Source: Streptomyces mobaraensis NBRC 13819 = DSM 40847 (lineage in GTDB: Bacteria; Actinomycetota; Actinomycetes; Streptomycetales; Streptomycetaceae). Taken from it: DNA of 64,000 nucleotides. The first letter of the stretch is position 1, and every line of letters begins with the position of its first letter. The notes under the pieces are model-generated. The model saw only the letters and a list, made by a program, of their open reading frames with translations. It did not search any database and had not been told where the DNA came from. Position numbers and translations under genes: made by a program. The stretch spans positions 5,233,501-5,297,500 of the forward strand of contig NZ_CP072827.1 in NCBI RefSeq assembly GCF_017916255.1, in the 5' to 3' direction. Shown piece after piece: positions 18,138-26,526 of this stretch.

Positions 18138-18170
18138 CCCGCGCCGCGGGCCCGGCGGCCCGGGCGGGTC
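18136..18170. terminator. Bidirectional hairpin between the EF-hand gene and the CxxC gene
   Basis: GACCCGC at the left pairs with GCGGGTC at the right, with further GC pairing inside. The hairpin overlaps both stop codons. Confidence 0.6.
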
Positions 18171-18477
18171 AGCGCCCGCCCCGCCGCTGGGCGCCCGCCC
18201 GGCGCCGCGCGTCGTTGCACAGCAGGCAGCGGCCCCAGCCCGGGGGCAGCGGATCCTCCTTGTCCCCGTACAGCGGGTCCACCGCGCCCTTGGGATGCAG
18301 CGAGCATCCCGTCGCGCCGTGCGCGGCCCCCAGGGCACGGGCCGCGTCCAGCGCCCGGCGCAGGGCGTCGACGATCTGCCCCGCCTCCTCGGCGGTGGGC
18401 TGGGACTCCAGGGCGTACGCGATGTCCGAAGCGGTGTTGAGCGCGCTGTGGAGTTCGCGCAGGTCTGCGTAACTCAT
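18169..18477 (-). CDS. Uncharacterised 102-residue CxxC protein with a damage-type promoter
   Basis: I do not recognise a named family. Residues 1-50 are helical (MSYADLRELHSALNTASDIAYALE and DALRRALDAARALG). The C-terminal part has Cys58 and His61 in GCSLHPKG and Cys84/Cys87 in CLLCND, which could form a single zinc site. The tail is Arg-rich. The ATG at 18477 has no ribosome site; TACGCT ends 7 bases before it, which fits a leaderless mRNA. The promoter matches the RecA-independent DNA-damage consensus exactly, so a role in the damage response is a reasonable but untested inference. Confidence 0.75.
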   Translation of the reverse strand: MSYADLRELHSALNTASDIAYALESQPTAEEAGQIVDALRRALDAARALGAAHGATGCSLHPKGAVDPLYGDKEDPLPPGWGRCLLCNDARRRAGAQRRGGR

Positions 18478-18484
18478 GCTCGCG

Positions 18485-18507
18485 AGCGTACGCGGTACCA
18501 CTGACAA
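18485..18507 (-). promoter_or_regulatory. Candidate RecA-independent (PafBC-type) DNA-damage promoter, exact consensus
   Basis: On the minus strand: TTGTCAGTG (18507-18499), 8 bases, TACGCT (18490-18485), then 7 bases to the ATG at 18477. This fits TTGTCRGTG-N8-TANNNT at every defined position. Confidence 0.75.
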
Positions 18508-18570
18508 CGGGCCGGGGCGGCGGACTCCGGCGCCGTTCCGGCCTCCGTACCGGCCGCGGTTTCCGGCCGC

Positions 18571-18725
18571 CGTACGGGCGCGGCTCCGGCCCCCTGCCGA
18601 AGCGGCACGGGCGTGGTTCCGGCACCTTCCCGACGCGGCACAGGCGGGTTTCGGCGCTCTGCCGACGCGGCACGGGCGCGGCTCCGGCCCCCGCCGACGC
18701 CGCACCGGCCCGGCTCCCGCCGCCG
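18571..18725. repeat. Degenerate 32-34-bp tandem repeat between divergent genes
   Basis: About five diverged copies related to CACGGGCGCGGCTCCGGC followed by CCTGCCGACGCGG begin near 18571, 18605, 18639, 18671 and 18703. They fill the region between the CxxC gene promoter and cutA. No gene is supported there. Confidence 0.7.
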
Positions 18726-18749
18726 TACCGCAGCGCCCCGCGCCCGCGA

Positions 18750-18755
18750 TACGGT
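18750..18755 (+). promoter_or_regulatory. -10 element (TACGGT) of a probable leaderless cutA transcript
   Basis: TACGGT ends 7 bases before the cutA ATG, leaving no space for a ribosome binding site. Confidence 0.5.
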
Positions 18756-18762
18756 CGGCTCC

Positions 18763-19104
18763 ATGGACGACGCCGCGACGCCCCCGTACCTCGCCGTGCT
18801 GACCACGGCCCCCGACGAGGAGACCGCGCGCCGCCTCGCCAAGGACGCCGTCGAGCGCCGGCTCGCGGCCTGCGCCCAGATCGACGGCCCGGTGACCAGC
18901 GTCTACCGCTGGCAGGGCGCGATCGAGACCGACGCCGAGTGGCGCGTCCTCTACAAGACGACGGGCGCCCGCTACGCGGAGCTGGAGGCCCACATCCGCG
19001 CCGGGCACCCGTACGACGTCCCGGAGGTGATCGCCACCCCGATCACCGCGGGCAGCGACGCCTACCTGACGTGGCTGCGCGCGGAGACCACCGCCGCCCC
19101 CTGA
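18763..19104 (+). CDS. cutA: Divalent-cation tolerance protein CutA
   Basis: A 113-residue CutA1 protein that forms trimers of ferredoxin-like subunits; the family is linked to copper and other metal tolerance, though its biochemical role is unsettled. Family hallmarks are LTTAPDEETARRLAKDAVERRLAACAQI, SVYRWQGAIETDAEW and HPYDVPEVIATPI. The length is normal. The start at 18763 is set by the family N-terminus; longer readings run into the upstream repeat array. It is followed 66 bp later by an ATP-grasp gene on the same strand. Confidence 0.92.
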   Translation: MDDAATPPYLAVLTTAPDEETARRLAKDAVERRLAACAQIDGPVTSVYRWQGAIETDAEWRVLYKTTGARYAELEAHIRAGHPYDVPEVIATPITAGSDAYLTWLRAETTAAP

Positions 19105-19170
19105 AGGCCCGGCACGCGGCCGGAAAAACCACGAGCGCTCCCGCCCGCCCGTACGCGAGGATCGCCACCC

Positions 19171-19932
19171 ATGACCACGCTCGTCCTGCCACCCCGCCTC
19201 ACCGCCTCCGCCGAGTCCGTCCGGGACGCCGCCGTCCGGCGCGGGCTCGACGCCGTACAACTGCCGGACTTCACCGTTCCGGACGGGCTCCGCGCGGAGC
19301 ACCTGCACGCCGGGCCGGCGTTCGCGGACGCGGTGGCGCCCGCCCTGGGGATCGCCCCGCTGGAGGCCCCGGCGGACTGGCTCGCCCGGCTGCCGCGGGA
19401 GCGCACCCGGCGCGAGGTCCGGGCGGTGCCGATCGGCGAGGCGTACGGCCTCCGCCGGCCCGCCTTCGTCAAGTCCCCGAACGACAAGGGGATACGCGCC
19501 ATGGTCTACGCCGACGGCTCGCGGCTGCCCGGCCCCGACGCCGTCGATCCGGCGACGACCGTCCTGGTGAGCGACGTGGTCGAGTTCACGGCCGAGTACC
19601 GGCTGTTCGTCCTGGACGGCACGGTGCGCGGCGGGAGCCGCTACGGCGAACGGGGCCGGCTCGCCCTCGGCCCCCTGGCCCCCGACGCCGCCCGCTTCGG
19701 CGCGGAGCTGCTGGCCGCCCACGCGGACACGCTGCCCTCCGCCGTGGTCGTCGACGTGGGCACCGTCGCGGACGGCTGGGCGGTGATCGAGGCCAACGCC
19801 GCGTGGGCGAGCGGCCTCTACACCACCGACCCGGACACGGCCCTCGATGTCGTGCTGCGGGCCGCCGGGCCGCACACGGCGCTCGCGGACCGCGACCGCC
19901 CGTTCGTCCGGGGCGCGTCCGGGACGGAGTGA
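19171..19932 (+). CDS. ATP-grasp domain protein (R2K-clade-like)
   Basis: A 253-residue protein. The C-terminal two thirds has an ATP-grasp look: RPAFVKSPNDKGIRAMVY for the nucleotide-binding lysine, VVEFTAEYRLFVLDG, and GWAVIEANAAWASGLY with the Glu/Asn pair that usually holds Mg. It recalls the DUF4343/R2K clade, whose members are thought to ligate amino acids or peptides to carboxylates. No substrate can be named here. GAGGA lies 9 bases upstream of the ATG. It may be co-transcribed with cutA. Confidence 0.75.
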   Translation: MTTLVLPPRLTASAESVRDAAVRRGLDAVQLPDFTVPDGLRAEHLHAGPAFADAVAPALGIAPLEAPADWLARLPRERTRREVRAVPIGEAYGLRRPAFVKSPNDKGIRAMVYADGSRLPGPDAVDPATTVLVSDVVEFTAEYRLFVLDGTVRGGSRYGERGRLALGPLAPDAARFGAELLAAHADTLPSAVVVDVGTVADGWAVIEANAAWASGLYTTDPDTALDVVLRAAGPHTALADRDRPFVRGASGTE

Positions 19933-20232
19933 CGACACCGGGGGGCCCGATGTGCCACGAGCGGCCTGACGGGGCTCCTGAGACGTCAGTCGTCCGACGA
20001 CTCCCCTCCTGGGTCGTCGGTCGATTGACGTGGGAACGCGAGCCGGACCCCCGTACCCGCTCGCACCCCGGTCCGCGCGGCCCTTGGCCGGCCGCCGGCG
20101 GATGGGCAGCGTCCGTTTCCGGCCGCCGAAGCCCCGCGACCGCTCCAGAGTGCCCAGGCCGGGGCACCCCTGCCCAGGACCGAATGTGCCACCCGCGGCA
20201 CACGACGCGCCAACCTGTCGGAAAATGAACCC
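19933..20232. other. Promoter region of the AraC-type regulator, with inverted repeats
   Basis: I see no gene. It carries a near-palindrome GTCGTCCGACGAC around 19987-20001 and TGTGCC-N6-GGCACA at 20185-20202, 31 bp before the regulator start. The latter is well placed for autoregulation. Confidence 0.5.
20185..20202. promoter_or_regulatory. Inverted repeat TGTGCC-N6-GGCACA upstream of the AraC regulator
   Basis: A perfect 6-bp dyad with a 6-base centre, 31 bp before the regulator start. It is a candidate operator only. Confidence 0.4.
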
Positions 20233-21282
20233 ATGGCAGAAGCGCTGACGACCCGGACCAACGGTGAACTGGACTCCATCGTCCTGTCGAAGTTCCTCCT
20301 CACCGCGGCGGCGGCGAACGGCGCCGACCCCGACCGCATCGCCCGCGAGGCCGGGGTGCCGGACTGGGCGCTGGCCGAGGACGAGGTCACCATCCCCGCC
20401 CGCCGCACGATGCACGTCTGGGAGCTGGTGGAACGGGCCCTGGACACCCCGGACTCCCCGGTGTCCATCGCCGGCCTCTACAGCCTGGGCGCCCTCGGCC
20501 TCTTCGACTACCTCTTCGTCAACGCGCCGACGCTCGGCGCCGCGATGGAGACCAGCACCCGGTACCTGCACTTCATCACCACCAACGGCCGCTTCGCGCT
20601 GCACACCCAGGACGAGCGGGAGACGACGTTCTCCTTCCACTACCTGGAGGGCGAGCCCCGGCAGGTGGAACTGGCCGAGCAGTTCGCCCTGGCCGTGCTC
20701 TGCGCGCGCTCGCGGGGGGTGACGGGCACGCCCGTGCACCCGCTGCACGTCGGCTTCTCCCAGCGGGCGCCGCGCCGGCACGCCAACCTGGCCGACGCGC
20801 TCGCCGCCGAACGCGGCGTCGACTTCGGCCAGGACCGCGCCACGGTCACCTTCCGCACCGCCGACCTGGCCCGCCCGGTCCTCGGCGCCGACCCCCGGCT
20901 GGGCGCCATCCTCAGCCGCTACGCGGCGACCCTGCCGCCGCCCCCGCCCGCCGACTGGCGCGACCAGTTCCGCCAGGCCCTCGACACCTGCCTCGCCGAA
21001 GGCCCCCCGGCCCTCGACCACGTGGCCCGGCGCCTCACCATGAGCCGCCGCACCCTCCAGCGCCGCCTGGCCGAGTCCGGCACCACCTGGCGCACGGAAC
21101 TGGACGCCGCCCGCCGCCGCCAGGCCGACCTCGCCCGCCGCACCGGCCACCCCACCAACGCGTCCCTCGCCGACCGCCTCGGCTACTCCGACCCGCGGTC
21201 CCTGCGGCGGGCGGTACGGCGGTGGTCGGCGGAGGAGTCCGACGAGCGGGGGGAGGGCGGCGGACCGACGGCCGGGGCCTGA
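20233..21282 (+). CDS. AraC-family transcriptional regulator
   Basis: A 349-residue regulator. The N-terminal portion (about 15-210) resembles the AraC-type effector-binding domain found in OruR/ArgR-like proteins (SPVSIAGLYSLGALGLFDYLF). The C-terminal 100 residues hold the double HTH, seen as LDHVARRLTMSRRTLQRRLAESGTTWRTELDAARRRQADL and then ASLADRLGYSDPRSLRRAVRRW. It should sense a small molecule and control nearby or distant genes; no divergent enzyme operon is adjacent. A weak GGAAA sits about 8 bases before the ATG. Confidence 0.85.
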   Translation: MAEALTTRTNGELDSIVLSKFLLTAAAANGADPDRIAREAGVPDWALAEDEVTIPARRTMHVWELVERALDTPDSPVSIAGLYSLGALGLFDYLFVNAPTLGAAMETSTRYLHFITTNGRFALHTQDERETTFSFHYLEGEPRQVELAEQFALAVLCARSRGVTGTPVHPLHVGFSQRAPRRHANLADALAAERGVDFGQDRATVTFRTADLARPVLGADPRLGAILSRYAATLPPPPPADWRDQFRQALDTCLAEGPPALDHVARRLTMSRRTLQRRLAESGTTWRTELDAARRRQADLARRTGHPTNASLADRLGYSDPRSLRRAVRRWSAEESDERGEGGGPTAGA

Positions 21283-21307
21283 GCGCTCGCGCTCCGGGCG
21301 CGTGACG

Positions 21308-21523
21308 TCACCGTTTGCCGAAGTCGACGACGTAGGCGATAGCGAGCGTGAGTCCGAGCGCACCGATGCCGAGCGCCGCCAGAACCTGGAACACGCTCGC
21401 CCCCGTCGCGACGCCCCGGGCCGCTCCGGCGAGCCCGCCGACGGAGGCGAACACTCCGAGAACGAGCATGCGAGACGACATACGCCCTGCGGACCGGCCC
21501 GCCTTGCCCCCTCGATTCGGCAT
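21308..21523 (-). CDS. Small two-helix membrane protein, unknown function
   Basis: A 71-residue protein with a basic N-terminus (MPNRGGKAGRSAGR) and two hydrophobic segments, LVLGVFASVGGLAGAA and VFQVLAALGIGALGLTLAIAYVV, ending in a short charged tail. AAGGGAG lies 9 bases upstream of the ATG, which supports translation. An internal Met at residue 15 is an alternative start. It converges on the AraC gene. I know no family for it. Confidence 0.6.
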   Translation of the reverse strand: MPNRGGKAGRSAGRMSSRMLVLGVFASVGGLAGAARGVATGASVFQVLAALGIGALGLTLAIAYVVDFGKR

Positions 21524-21656
21524 GCCGCCGCGCTCCCTTCCGACTTGCGGGTCCTCTCGTACCCTTGGAGGCTACGAGAGGAGCGACGCCCCTTCCACCG
21601 CGCGCTTGCCGGAAGGCCGGGCGCCTTCGTTCTCGGACAAGTGGGTTCCTTTCGAT

Positions 21657-22997
21657 TCACGTTCCGACGAGCGCGGGAGCGAGCCGGCGCGCCCGTTCGT
21701 GGAGTTCCCTGGCGGCCCGGTTCCGTAGGTACGGGCGGAGGCGGGAAGTCATGGCGCGGACGCGGTCGTCCGCGCGGCCGGAGTGGACGTCGGGGTAGTC
21801 GTCCAGGGCGAGGTGCCAGGTGCGGCAGGCTTCCTCCAAGTGCCCGAGCTGCAACTGCCGTTCGGCGAGGGCGCAGCGGTGCCGCACGCGGGCCCGCCGG
21901 AACACCCCTTGCCGTGCCCGGTCCGACTCCTTCAGGGCGGTCACCGAGCCGGTGACGTCCCGTAGTTCGTAGCGGACCTGGCTCACGTGGTACAGCAGTG
22001 ACGAGGGATCGTACGAACCGAACGCCCTGGCCCGGGACTCGGCCTTCTCCATCGCCACCTCCGCCTCCCGGAGATACGCCAGCGCGCCCGCCCGGTCCCC
22101 GGTACGAGCCGTCGCGTGGGCCTGCTGCCCGGCCAGGAACGCGCGCATCCGGGGGCCCGCTCGCGGTGACGCGGCGGCCGCCGCGTCGGCGAGGCGCAGG
22201 GCCTCGCTCCCGTGCCCGAGGTCCACGGCCTGGACGCTCATCCCGCGCAGGGTGGTGCAGTACGTGAGGTGGTCGCCCGCCGCCCCGGCCAGCTCCAGGG
22301 CCTTGACGTAGTAGCGCTGGGCCAGGCCGTGGAGCCCCTCGTCGACGGCCATGTAGCCGGTCAGGTAGCAGAGGTCGGCGGCGGCCGACAGCATCGCCTG
22401 CCGCACCGGCTCGGGGGCGTCCGCACGGAGGTACGGCGCAACCGTGTTGACGAGGAACGCCGCCGCCATCGGCCGCGCGTGCCGCCCGCCGAACCGGTCG
22501 TCCAGTTCCGAGATCCGCTCGGTCATCGCGGTCACCATGGCGACGTCCGACTCGCCGAACCGCTGCCGCCCGCCCCGCCCGACCGCCTCCATACGCCCGA
22601 CCACGTCCTGCCAGTGCGGCACGGTCAGAGCGACGGAGAACAGCCCGGCCCCGAGGACGCCACGCCGGGACGGGTCCATGTCCTGCCGGCCGAGGGCGAG
22701 CAGCCCCTCCGTCGTGCCCGCCGCTTCCTCGGCCTCCTCGCGGGGCGCGGGGAAACCGGCCTCCGCGTACGCGACCGGCCGCCCCAGCCGCCGGGCCAGG
22801 GTCTCCACGACGAGTGGTCGTACGGACTCCTTGGGCAGGTGGCCGGCGAGCCACTGATGGACCGACGGTTCGCGGTACTTGAGCGGCGTCCCGCGCTCCG
22901 TCCCGAGCCGGTTCACCTCCTGCGCGAACCGGCGCAGCGTCCAACCCGTCTCGCGGTACAGCTTCGTCAGGCCCGTGTTGCCCTGCGCTTCACTCAC
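21657..22997 (-). CDS. HTH regulator with a long helical-repeat C-terminus
   Basis: About 446 residues. An N-terminal helix-turn-helix-like part (LTKLYRETGWTLRRFAQEVNRL to YREPSVHQWLAG) is followed by a long all-helical region with TPR-like A/W/Y patterns (GLAQRYYVKALELAGAAGDHLTYC, ALAYLREAEVAMEKAESRAR). This layout is common in Streptomyces XRE/TPR regulators that sit beside small morphological genes. The start is uncertain: GTG codons at 23027, 23006 and 22997 are in frame, and GAGGG lies 10 bases before the last. It is divergent from a pair of small genes. Confidence 0.75.
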   Translation of the reverse strand: MSEAQGNTGLTKLYRETGWTLRRFAQEVNRLGTERGTPLKYREPSVHQWLAGHLPKESVRPLVVETLARRLGRPVAYAEAGFPAPREEAEEAAGTTEGLLALGRQDMDPSRRGVLGAGLFSVALTVPHWQDVVGRMEAVGRGGRQRFGESDVAMVTAMTERISELDDRFGGRHARPMAAAFLVNTVAPYLRADAPEPVRQAMLSAAADLCYLTGYMAVDEGLHGLAQRYYVKALELAGAAGDHLTYCTTLRGMSVQAVDLGHGSEALRLADAAAAASPRAGPRMRAFLAGQQAHATARTGDRAGALAYLREAEVAMEKAESRARAFGSYDPSSLLYHVSQVRYELRDVTGSVTALKESDRARQGVFRRARVRHRCALAERQLQLGHLEEACRTWHLALDDYPDVHSGRADDRVRAMTSRLRPYLRNRAARELHERARRLAPALVGT

Positions 22998-23126
22998 AGC
23001 ACTCACGCCCTCGTGCCGGACTGTCACTTAAAGCTCTTAAGCCATGACGCCCCGCCCAACCGTACCGCCGCGACTGGCCCGTTGGTTCTCTGGACGAGTG
23101 ACCGCCACGATCACCAATAGAGACAG

Positions 23127-23387
23127 ATGACCGACTTCCGCGGCAGCGACAGCCCGCACGCGCCCGACCGCCTGCCGCCCGTGCCGCTGGGGCGACTGGT
23201 CAAGGACATGGACACGGGAAAGCTGGGGCTGGTGAGGGAGACCCAGGGCGGCAAGGTGCGGCTGTCGGGGATCGGTGGCGCCGGGTCGTGGTGGTGTCCG
23301 CGGTACCGGCTGAGCCTCGCCTCGCCGGACGAGCGGCGCGCGCTGGGGCTCGACCCGCAAGGGGCGCACGATGACCGGATCGGGTGA
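23127..23387 (+). CDS. Small conserved-looking Streptomyces protein, unknown function
   Basis: An 86-residue soluble protein with a beta-rich middle (PVPLGRLVKDMDTGKLGLVRETQGGKVRLSGIGGAGSWWCPRYRLSLA) that might be a small barrel. I know no named domain. The stop overlaps the next gene by 17 bp, which argues for co-translation. It is divergent from the HTH/helical-repeat regulator and may be its target. Confidence 0.65.
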   Translation: MTDFRGSDSPHAPDRLPPVPLGRLVKDMDTGKLGLVRETQGGKVRLSGIGGAGSWWCPRYRLSLASPDERRALGLDPQGAHDDRIG

Positions 23388-23655
23388 CCTCGACGCCGCC
23401 GCGCTCAGCCCCGGGCGGCCCGACCTGGCGATCCTGCACGAGTACGTGGTCACCGTCCCGCACGGATCCGGCGCCGTGGGCGCGTACGCCCTCCCCGCCG
23501 TCTCCCGGCGGCCACGTCACCCGTGTGTCCGCTGCGCCTCGCTGCGGGACGCGCTCTCCGATGCCGTGCGGGCGGGCGACGCGGCCGTCGAAGCCCGGGT
23601 CGCCAGGGAACGGGCCGCGCACTGGCGGCGGGAGCACCGGCGGGTGCACTGGTGA
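23371..23655 (+). CDS. Small protein with a CxxC motif, unknown function
   Basis: A 94-residue protein. It contains HPCVRCASLRDALSDAV near the centre, a CxxC that may bind a metal, and a charged helical C-terminus (EARVARERAAHWRREHRRVHW). The ATG overlaps the end of the previous gene by 17 bp. It is followed directly by the left arm of a terminator that the IS30 element has split, so transcript ending may be disturbed. Confidence 0.65.
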   Translation: MTGSGDLDAAALSPGRPDLAILHEYVVTVPHGSGAVGAYALPAVSRRPRHPCVRCASLRDALSDAVRAGDAAVEARVARERAAHWRREHRRVHW

Positions 23656-23657
23656 AC

Positions 23658-23674
23658 GGCGAGGCCCCGCCCGG
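23658..23674 (+). terminator. Left arm of a terminator hairpin split by the IS30 element
   Basis: GGCGAGGCCCCGCCCGG at 23658-23674 is the exact complement of the sequence at 24983-24999 on the far side of the insertion sequence. The two arms would have formed one 17-bp stem between the convergent genes at 23655 and 25016. Confidence 0.8.
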
Positions 23675-23681
23675 GAGTGGC

Positions 23682-24975
23682 GGTTTCTAGGGGTCGTTGC
23701 AACACGTGGTCGTGTTGATCAGGCCGCAAGCAGTTTATGCAGGCGCTCGGCTGGGGTTTCCCAGCCGAGCGTTTTGCGTGGGCGGCCGTTGAGCTCGGCT
23801 GCGACGGCGTCGAGGTCTTCACGGCTGTGGGCGGACAGGTCGGTGCCCTTGGGGAAGTACTGCCGCAGGAGGCCGTTGGTGTTCTCGTTCGAGCCGCGCT
23901 GCCAGGGGCTGGCGGGATCGCAGAAGTAGACCGGGACATCAGTGGCGATGGTGAAAGCGTGGTGGGCGGCCATCTCGCTGCCCTGGTCCCAGGTCAGGGA
24001 CCGTTTCAGGTGGGTGGGAAGCCGCTGCACGGTCTCCTGGAGCGCGTCGCGGACCTGCTCGGCACCGCGGCCGTCCGGCAGATGGACCAGCATCACGTAG
24101 CGGGTGGCGCGCTCGACCAGGGTGCCGATCGCGGAACCGCTGTCCTTGCCGATGATCAGGTCGCCTTCCCAGTGGCCGGGCACCGCCCGGTCCTCGGCCT
24201 CGGCGGGGCGTTCGCTGATCATGACCATGGGGTGGGTGAAGCGCGGCTGGCGCGAGGCGGCCTGGCGCTGTGGCCTGCGCATGGCCCGGCCGCTTCGCAG
24301 GGAGCGGGCCACTTCGCGGCGCAGTTCGCCGCGTCCTTGGATGTAGAGGGCCTGGTAGACGGTTTCGTGGACCACGTGCATCTCCGGCCGGTTCGGGAAC
24401 TGTGCCCGCAGAGCGTTGCAGATCTGTTCCGGGCTCCACCGCCGTCTCAGGTGGCGCTGGATGAAGTCCCGGAGTGCCGGGTTGCGGGCGATCTTCCCCT
24501 GCTTGGGGCGGGGCCGGCGGGCATCGGCGCGGGCCTGGGCAGCGTGGGGACGGTACTGCCCGCCCACGGGGTGGCGGTTGCGGCGGATCTCGCGGCTGAC
24601 CGTGGAGGGGCTGCGGCCCAGCTCGGCCGCGATCGCCCGCACCGATGCCTTCTCCCGCAGCCGGTCGGCGATGTGGATCCGGTCGGTCTCGGTCAGGTAC
24701 CGGGACGACAGCGAGGGCGCCCGCACAGCGTGTGCGGGCAGCCTCGGCGGCTTCCTGCGGCCCTCGGGCCGGCCGTTGCGCCACTCACGGCCGGTCCGAG
24801 GGTTGACACCTACGCGTCGGCTCGCCTCCGCGTTACCGAATCCCAGCTGCATGAGCCGGAAGTATTCCTCCCGTTCCCGGTGCAGCTTCCGTGGGCCCTG
24901 TTCCCTGCGGCTCTCACGGATCTTGAAGTCCATCGCATCCCCTGAGCTGGGGTGTTGCGACGACCACTAGAACCC
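23682..24975. mobile_element. IS30-family insertion sequence, about 1294 bp
   Basis: A single transposase gene is bounded by 24-bp terminal inverted repeats. The left end is GGTTTCTAGGGGTCGTTGC then AACAC (23682-23705); the right end, complemented, is GGGTTCTAGTGGTCGTCGC then AACAC (24975-24952). They differ at three positions. I cannot identify a target duplication with certainty; IS30 elements make only 2-3 bp. The element looks intact. Confidence 0.88.
23719..24933 (-). CDS. IS30-family transposase
   Basis: A 404-residue DDE transposase, full length for the family. The N-terminal HTH region includes LGFGNAEASRRVGVNPRTGREWR, followed by a second HTH, KASVRAIAAELGRSPSTVSREIRRN. The catalytic triad sits in HWEGDLIIGK (Asp), LTWDQGSEM (Asp) and GSNENTNGLLRQYFPKG (Glu). 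No frameshift or internal stop is visible, so it is probably active or recently so. GGGG lies 5 bases before the ATG. It fills the element between the terminal repeats. Confidence 0.95.
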   Translation of the reverse strand: MDFKIRESRREQGPRKLHREREEYFRLMQLGFGNAEASRRVGVNPRTGREWRNGRPEGRRKPPRLPAHAVRAPSLSSRYLTETDRIHIADRLREKASVRAIAAELGRSPSTVSREIRRNRHPVGGQYRPHAAQARADARRPRPKQGKIARNPALRDFIQRHLRRRWSPEQICNALRAQFPNRPEMHVVHETVYQALYIQGRGELRREVARSLRSGRAMRRPQRQAASRQPRFTHPMVMISERPAEAEDRAVPGHWEGDLIIGKDSGSAIGTLVERATRYVMLVHLPDGRGAEQVRDALQETVQRLPTHLKRSLTWDQGSEMAAHHAFTIATDVPVYFCDPASPWQRGSNENTNGLLRQYFPKGTDLSAHSREDLDAVAAELNGRPRKTLGWETPAERLHKLLAA

Positions 24976-24982
24976 AAGAGTT

Positions 24983-24999
24983 CCGGGCGGGGCCTCGCC
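24983..24999 (-). terminator. Right arm of the terminator hairpin split by the IS30 element
   Basis: CCGGGCGGGGCCTCGCC is the exact partner of the left arm at 23658-23674. It lies 16 bp past the sdaA stop codon on the minus strand, so the natural end of the glycine operon transcript now runs into the IS element. Confidence 0.8.
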
Positions 25000-25015
25000 G
25001 GGGCGGGGAGCAGCG

Positions 25016-26398
<1,383 letters not shown>

Positions 26399-26459
26399 GG
26401 TGGCAGCTCCTTGGGTCGGGGGGTGGTACAAGAGGTGGTACAGCGGTATGACGTGGTGC

Positions 26460-26496
26460 GGGGCACCGCGCTCACCACCAGTGTGCGCGATGCCCC
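26460..26496 (-). terminator. Hairpin in the glyA-sdaA spacer
   Basis: GGGGCACCGCGC pairs with GCGCGATGCCCC (11 of 12) across a 13-base loop. It lies 31 bp beyond the glyA stop. It could be an attenuator or a stabiliser that separates sdaA expression from the upstream genes. Confidence 0.5.
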
Positions 26497-26526
26497 GTAC
26501 ATCCCGGTAAAACCGGAGGTCCGGTC

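Noticed and set aside
18169..22944. 1591-residue open frame on the minus strand
   Set aside because: Only its last 102 residues, from the ATG at 18477, look like a protein. The rest is antisense to cutA, the ATP-grasp and the AraC genes, or out of frame with the HTH regulator.
23682..24975. Cargo or passenger genes in the IS30 element
   Set aside because: The transposase occupies the element from end to end; no second reading frame with support is present.
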